Source of the DNA: Gloeopeniophorella convolvens
Taxonomy: Eukaryota; Basidiomycota; Agaricomycetes; Russulales
Assembly: GCA_022496205.1 (NCBI GenBank)
Contig: WTXD01000016.1
Coordinates: forward strand, 372,001-436,000
Reading direction: 5' to 3'
DNA: 64,000 nucleotides
Made by a program: the position numbers and the translations under genes. Shown piece after piece: positions 60,358-64,000 of the stretch (position 1 is the stretch's first letter; every line of letters begins with the position of its first letter). The notes beneath the pieces are model-generated. The model had not been told where the DNA came from and ran no database searches. It worked only from the letters and a program-made list of their open reading frames with translations.

Positions 60358-61218
60358 TCAGTTGGTGTCGACGGGCTGCGGGACGGTGCTCCAGGGGTCG
60401 TCGCCTTCGATCATGCCCCAGCCGTTCTCCTCCTCAGCCGGCGCGGGCGGCTGCTCGACGCCGTCCATACAATCGCGCGCGATCTGCAGCGCGCAGCGTC
60501 AGCACCAGCACCAGCAGCAGGAACGCAGAGGGCTACGCACGTGGCCCTCCTTCTTGCACTTGTAGCACGTCTTGCCCGGGATCTTCGCGCCGTTCATGTC
60601 CTCCAGCGCGGCGTACGGCGGCGCGAGGCAGTCGCTAGCCGGGCGCATGCGTCAGTCCGGGCAGCGCACGGGAGGCACAAAGACGGCAGCGCACCGCGCC
60701 ATGTGGTTCGGCCCGCCGCAGCGGTAGCACTTGACGGCCGGGAGCGCCGCCATGTTGAGCGTGCGCCCGCTGGGCGGCGCCGCGCGCGTGCTGTGGCTAA
60801 AGTCCATCGCCTCGTTCGGGCAGACCTTCGCGATGTGCCCAAAGTGGCCGCAGTTCTGCCGCGCGCGCGCGCCGTCAGTCGGGGCAGGAGCAGGAGCAGG
60901 GCCGCACGCACGTAGCACTTCTGGTTCGAGCCCTGCAGGCGCAGCGTCGGGCACTCGGCCTGGATGTGCCCGATGCCGCCGCACGAGTAGCACTGCTTGG
61001 CGGCGACGCTGCGCGGCTCGGTGCAGCGCGACGACTCGTGGCCCGGCTGGCGGCAGTTGTAGCACAGGCGCTCCTGAGACGTGCAGTTCTCCGCGATGTG
61101 GCCGACTGCGTGGGCGCTGATGAGTCCGCGCGCGCGCGCGCGCGACGACGACGACGACAATGCAGGACGCACCGTTGCCGCACTTGTAGCACCCCTTCTT
61201 GGCGGCGTTGTGCGACAT
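60358..61218 (-). CDS. GIS2: CCHC zinc-knuckle nucleic-acid-binding protein (GIS2/CNBP-like)
   Basis: Single-stranded RNA/DNA-binding protein that associates with translating mRNAs and G-rich sequences. Five exons: 61218-61173, 61105-60912, 60855-60695, 60634-60541, 60483-60358; 206 aa. Six C-x2-C-x4-H-x4-C knuckles: CYKCGN|VGHIAENC, CYNCRQPGHESSRC, CYSCGGIGHIQAEC, CY|NCGHFGHIAKVC, CYRCGGPNHMAR|DC, CYKCKKEGH|IARDC, then an acidic tail (EEENGWGMIEGDDPW). Yeast Gis2 and human CNBP have seven; this one has six plus the tail. Four of the knuckles are split by introns. Confidence 0.9.

Positions 61219-64000
<2,782 letters not shown>

Overview
The window is nuclear DNA of a mushroom-forming basidiomycete (Agaricomycetes, possibly Polyporales). 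Genes carry many 43-65 bp GT-AG introns with CTNAC/CTAAC branch points, micro-exons are common, and lineage-restricted families (DUF6535 and DUF6533 membrane proteins, an F-box/LRR-type protein) lie between deeply conserved eukaryotic genes. No prokaryotic, viral or intact retrotransposon gene was recognised.

Layout. 0-12.4 kb: lineage-restricted genes (two small three-exon proteins of one apparent family, a third small protein, an F-box-like protein), an epoxide-hydrolase-like enzyme, an acidic disordered orphan, a tRNA-Ala(UGC) and another orphan. 12.8-28.7 kb: conserved block with SLA1 (endocytic actin adaptor), SEC7 (trans-Golgi ARF-GEF) and deoxyhypusine synthase, the last two head to head, followed by two orphans. 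28.8-50.5 kb: gene-poor, repeat-bearing accessory region holding two related zinc-finger-like genes with identical intron placement, a pair of DUF6535 membrane-protein paralogues in the same orientation, a heavily split DUF6533 membrane gene, a tiny secreted-protein gene, an interstitial telomere-like run, a direct repeat and a 730-bp non-autonomous transposon. 50.5-64 kb: GC-rich conserved block with MDM34 (ERMES), an Uds1-domain coiled-coil protein, COQ10, a GIS2/CNBP-like CCHC protein and SEC18/NSF (cut by the right edge).

Together the conserved genes cover membrane traffic (SEC7 at the Golgi, SEC18 in SNARE recycling, SLA1 at endocytic patches), mitochondria (MDM34 lipid-transfer tether, COQ10 ubiquinone chaperone) and translation (hypusine formation on eIF5A, CCHC RNA-binding protein). 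Exon structures were worked out by hand from splice signals and reading-frame phase. No database search was run, so family names rest on recognised motifs and domain order.
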